Positions 62,184 to 64,000 of a stretch of 64,000 nt of DNA are shown here, piece by piece. A program made the translations under genes and the position numbers. Position 1 is the first letter of the stretch. Every line of letters starts with the position of its first letter. Below the pieces are notes generated by a model that saw only the letters and a list, made by a program, of their open reading frames with translations, did not search any database and was not told the DNA's origin. Where the stretch lies: contig CACZCR010000002.1 in the NCBI GenBank assembly GCA_902779705.1, positions 107,228 through 171,227 of the forward strand, given 5' to 3'. The stretch comes from an uncultured Bacteroidales bacterium. Its GTDB lineage: Bacteria > Bacteroidota > Bacteroidia > Bacteroidales > Paludibacteraceae.

Positions 62184-62210
62184 TTATATGCGCAAAAAGC
62201 AGTAACTTTG
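62179..62210 (+). promoter_or_regulatory. -33/-7 promoter of the PKD lipoprotein
   Basis: TTTG at 62179-62182 and TAACTTTG at 62203-62210 are 20 nt apart. The -33 box covers the stop codon of the upstream gene. Confidence 0.8.
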
Positions 62211-62234
62211 CGCAAAAATTTAAAACTTCGACCT

Positions 62235-62936
62235 ATGAAACACTATCCTTTTTTGCTCACTTTAGTCACGGCCTTCTTGGCCGCTTGTTCTGATGTCAAC
62301 CCACCATCAAATCCCGGAGGAGGACAAACCCAAAATGTCACCATCGGCTTCACCTATCAGATGGTCGCGCCCTTCACCTACTCTTTCACCAACACCTCCA
62401 AGGGTGCAGACAGCTATCGATGGGACTTTGGAGACGGCACTTGGTCTAATGACATCGACGTCGAACACCTCTATGCTGCAACTGGCTCCTACAAGGTCAC
62501 TCTGACCGGAACGGCCGGCACGCAGAAGTATGACTGCACCAAGACGATCACCGTCAAACAACCATCTATCTATATCGCCGGCTATACCTTGTACAAGATA
62601 CCATATGAGAACAAGTACTACAAGGTTGTCTGCAAAGATGATGACTGGTTTGGTACCAATTGGGGATTCACCACGGTCTATACACCGCTACTCGACAACT
62701 CCGATATCCCGTACGTCAAGTATTTCTCCTCACCGCTGCTGATGGACCTACTTGATGGCGACAACTACTACACCTTCTATGTCTATCACACCACCAACAC
62801 TTCTACCACCAGCGGCGACACACAATGCCTCCGCCAGAAATTACTAAAATCGGATATCTATACCTATAAGAACGAACACATCCTCACCAGCGACAACGGC
62901 CAAACCAAAATAGGCATCCTTATGGAGTATCGGTAA
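62235..62936 (+). CDS. PKD-domain lipoprotein
   Basis: A 233-residue lipoprotein with lipobox TAFLAAC (Cys at 18). A PKD domain follows at about 35-110, with the typical WDFGDGTW and GSYKVTLTGT. The C-terminal 120 residues are Tyr-rich and unassigned. A longer frame from 62208 is rejected because it overlaps the promoter -7 box. Likely on the cell surface and possibly glycan-binding. Confidence 0.8.
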   Translation: MKHYPFLLTLVTAFLAACSDVNPPSNPGGGQTQNVTIGFTYQMVAPFTYSFTNTSKGADSYRWDFGDGTWSNDIDVEHLYAATGSYKVTLTGTAGTQKYDCTKTITVKQPSIYIAGYTLYKIPYENKYYKVVCKDDDWFGTNWGFTTVYTPLLDNSDIPYVKYFSSPLLMDLLDGDNYYTFYVYHTTNTSTTSGDTQCLRQKLLKSDIYTYKNEHILTSDNGQTKIGILMEYR

Positions 62937-62954
62937 TCGGCATAAAGGGCCCCA

Positions 62955-62992
62955 TTAGGGGTTAGGGGTTACGGGTTACGGGTTACGGGTTA
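62955..62992 (+). repeat. Telomere-like heptamer repeat
   Basis: Two TTAGGGG units and three TTACGGG units follow each other without interruption, then TTA. The array is 38 bp long and lies between the PKD lipoprotein and the first structured element. Confidence 0.9.
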
Positions 62993-63017
62993 ATTTTTCT
63001 TGTGCCCCTGATACTCT

Positions 63018-63110
63018 CGTCGGCGGTGGCTTGTTAAAAAGAATCCGTACCCGGATTAGGTTAACCGCACCGCCTCCTCTCCCCAAGGATTAAAAATCCT
63101 CGGGGGCCCC
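63018..63110 (+). ncRNA. Structured element, copy L (plus strand)
   Basis: Starts with CGTCGGCGGTGGCTTG and ends with CGGGGGCCCC. Predicted stems are GGCGGTG/CACCGCC, an inner GTTAA/TTAAC, a hairpin AATCCG/CGGATT, and CCCC/GGGG enclosing AGGATT/AATCCT. A second copy in opposite orientation has the same stems with different bases. The stem changes are compensatory, which supports a selected structure. Class unknown. Confidence 0.75.
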
Positions 63111-63111
63111 A

Positions 63112-63321
63112 TTACTTCTTCCGAATACCAGTGTATTCTTCAGAAGTTTTGGTAGTGATGGTGGCAGAGGTTTTGGCAGAGTCCTGCATTTGGGTGTAGG
63201 TGCTGGTAGTCGTGATCGTGCGCCATGCTTTGCAGGAAGTGACACCCAAGGCGATCGCGCAGCACGTCATAACAGCGATGACAATAGTCTCTATGATCTT
63301 GAAAAGTCTTTCGTTATTCAT
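63112..63321 (-). CDS. Small membrane-anchored protein with LGVTSC motif
   Basis: A 69-residue protein with one N-terminal hydrophobic helix (IIETIVIAVMTCCAIALGV) that ends in ALGVTSC, as in the short smalltalk-type proteins found beside phage-like loci in Bacteroidota. The usual protein is about 30-35 residues. This one adds a Thr/Ser-rich tail. It may be a lipoprotein-like or holin-like peptide. Its stop codon touches the last base of copy L, and a hairpin precedes its ATG. Confidence 0.7.
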   Translation of the reverse strand: MNNERLFKIIETIVIAVMTCCAIALGVTSCKAWRTITTTSTYTQMQDSAKTSATITTKTSEEYTGIRKK

Positions 63322-63325
63322 AATG

Positions 63326-63353
63326 GCGACGCAGGATGATTTACTTGCGTCGC
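63326..63353 (-). promoter_or_regulatory. Hairpin directly before the 69-residue gene
   Basis: GCGACGCA and TGCGTCGC form a perfect 8-bp stem with a 12-base loop. It ends four bases before the ATG at 63321 and may control translation. Confidence 0.6.
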
Positions 63354-63376
63354 GATACTCTATTTCCCTTGGATTT

Positions 63377-63473
63377 GGGGCCCCCGCAGATTTTTAATCT
63401 GTGGGGAAAGGAGGCGGTGCGACGACCCCAAGCTCACTGGAGGTGAGGTTCTTGTCGCAAGCCACCGCCGACG
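63377..63473 (-). ncRNA. Structured element, copy R (minus strand)
   Basis: On the minus strand it begins with the same CGTCGGCGGTGGCTTG and ends with CGGGGGCCCC. Inner stems are CGAC/GTCG, CTCAC/GTGAG and CAGATT/AATCTG. It lies between the 129-residue gene (its first base follows the stop codon) and the 69-residue gene. Confidence 0.75.
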
Positions 63474-63863
63474 TTAGCCGTTGTTGGACTCGATTGCAGC
63501 TTTGCAGACTGCCCACAAGTACGCACGCATGGTCTTCTTGCCTTCCGGCAGATCCTTCTGTGCGTCGAAGGCTGCCTTGTCAGAAGCAATGTGCTCCAGC
63601 GATTTGCGGCGGACTGCTACTGCTGCAGCTACGGCTGCGAAGCTTGCACGTGTAGCAGTCTCCTTCTGCGACAACTGACGGTTGCTCTGGTCGTACGTGT
63701 CACCCTTGCGGATGTACAGACGAGTGCAGTTAGGATTGGTGGTTGGAGCGGTACGGTGAGTACCAATCAGATAGTCACCATGACTGTGACCGTCTTGCTT
63801 TTTCGGCTTTGCCAGGCTACCGTTCACATACTGGATACCCGGCGCGTAAGTTACTTTTCCCAT
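63474..63863 (-). CDS. Hypothetical protein in a phage-like locus
   Basis: A 129-residue basic protein. It opens MGKVTYAPGIQYVNGSLAKP, then GHSHGDYLIGTHRTA and NCTRLYIRKGDTY, and continues with two Ala-rich helices. It resembles conserved unassigned proteins found near smalltalk-type genes in Bacteroidota, but no function is known. A DNA- or virion-related role is a guess. Copy R follows its stop codon at once. Confidence 0.7.
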   Translation of the reverse strand: MGKVTYAPGIQYVNGSLAKPKKQDGHSHGDYLIGTHRTAPTTNPNCTRLYIRKGDTYDQSNRQLSQKETATRASFAAVAAAVAVRRKSLEHIASDKAAFDAQKDLPEGKKTMRAYLWAVCKAAIESNNG

Positions 63864-63893
63864 TTCGCGTTAAATTTTTTAAAGGTTGATAAT

Positions 63894-64000
63894 TTAGTTC
63901 TTTTCGACAATCTCGATTCTTACCTCTCGATTGTCCTTTTGCTCAGCGAGCCACTTAGCGGTGAGTTCTTGCTCCATCTCCCGGCTGACGAGTATGCATC
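63894..64000 (-). CDS. Partial CDS, C-terminal 35 residues, unknown
   Basis: On the minus strand the frame is open from the window edge to a TAA at 63894-63896. The visible end (REMEQELTAKWLAEQKDNRE, then VRIEIVEKN) is charged and helical, then a short strand. It lies 30 bases before the ATG of the 129-residue gene and probably belongs to the same transcript. Confidence 0.5.
   Translation of the reverse strand, partial: CILVSREMEQELTAKWLAEQKDNREVRIEIVEKN

Noticed and set aside
62208..62234. Upstream start for the PKD lipoprotein
   Set aside because: The longer frame begins within the -7 box, so it would precede the transcript start, and it would displace the lipobox.
63018..63473. Simple invertible promoter segment flanked by inverted repeats
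   Set aside because: The two copies differ at many positions, mostly in compensating pairs, so they are poor substrates for homologous or site-specific inversion; no invertase gene is visible. Structure conservation explains them better.

Overview
The window is chromosomal DNA from a member of the Bacteroidales (phylum Bacteroidota). Three things support this. Fifteen promoters have the Bacteroidota -33/-7 form (TTTG, then exactly 20 nt, then TAnnTTTG). Several large secreted proteins share a short C-terminal tail of the kind used for outer-surface sorting. The core genes (pepP, argS, argR, lptB, dnaJ/grpE, rpsO, hflX, recF, rplS, uvrB, murI, dnaN, radA) read like Bacteroidales genes. The family within the order is not certain. 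No rRNA, tRNA, CRISPR array or complete transposase gene was found.

Layout. 1-1923: end of an ABC/FtsX-type export operon. 2021-6089: pepP and argS facing argR. 6109-13252: a 2,335-residue secreted repeat protein followed one base later by a 44-codon gene. 13610-20155: more secreted proteins and a small operon of a secreted protein, an S26-type peptidase and a PqqD-like protein. 20522-22852: lipid-transport ABC genes mlaE and mlaF, separated by a repeat array and a four-helix-bundle gene. 22898-25646: a free-standing propeptide-like protein, an M6 protease and exonuclease III. 25779-34175: a tightly packed envelope run (lptB, LTA-synthase-like enzyme, Kelch lipoprotein, Wzi-like barrel, glycosyltransferase, glycosyltransferase-kinase fusion, O-antigen ligase). 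34080-38616 on the minus strand: rpsO, grpE, dnaJ and an outer-membrane barrel. 38946-43154: thioesterase, acyltransferase, hflX and a secreted protein. 43379-46877: sigma-54-type response regulator, recF and a GHL10-like hydrolase. 47071-57381: rplS, uvrB, murI, dnaN, a DnaQ-like exonuclease, a DUF4954-like protein, RNase Z, radA and a short-chain dehydrogenase. 57419-62936: an uncharacterised cluster of surface, coiled-coil and membrane proteins. 63018-64000: a prophage-like or mobile-looking end with two copies of a covarying structured element around a 69-codon gene.

Two features stand out. The first is a family of roughly 16-bp units (GACC, arm, TNC, complementary arm, TGTAA) whose arms covary. 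It forms arrays between genes, supplies the stop codon of mlaF, makes the C-terminus of the four-helix-bundle protein, and adds an in-frame insert to radA. The second is a pair of about 95-nt elements in inverted orientation at 63018-63110 and 63377-63473. They keep their fold while three inner stems change sequence together, which points to a selected RNA or DNA structure. Other signals are promoters whose -33 box lies in the loop of a terminator hairpin, and further short-repeat families inserted into pepP and recF.
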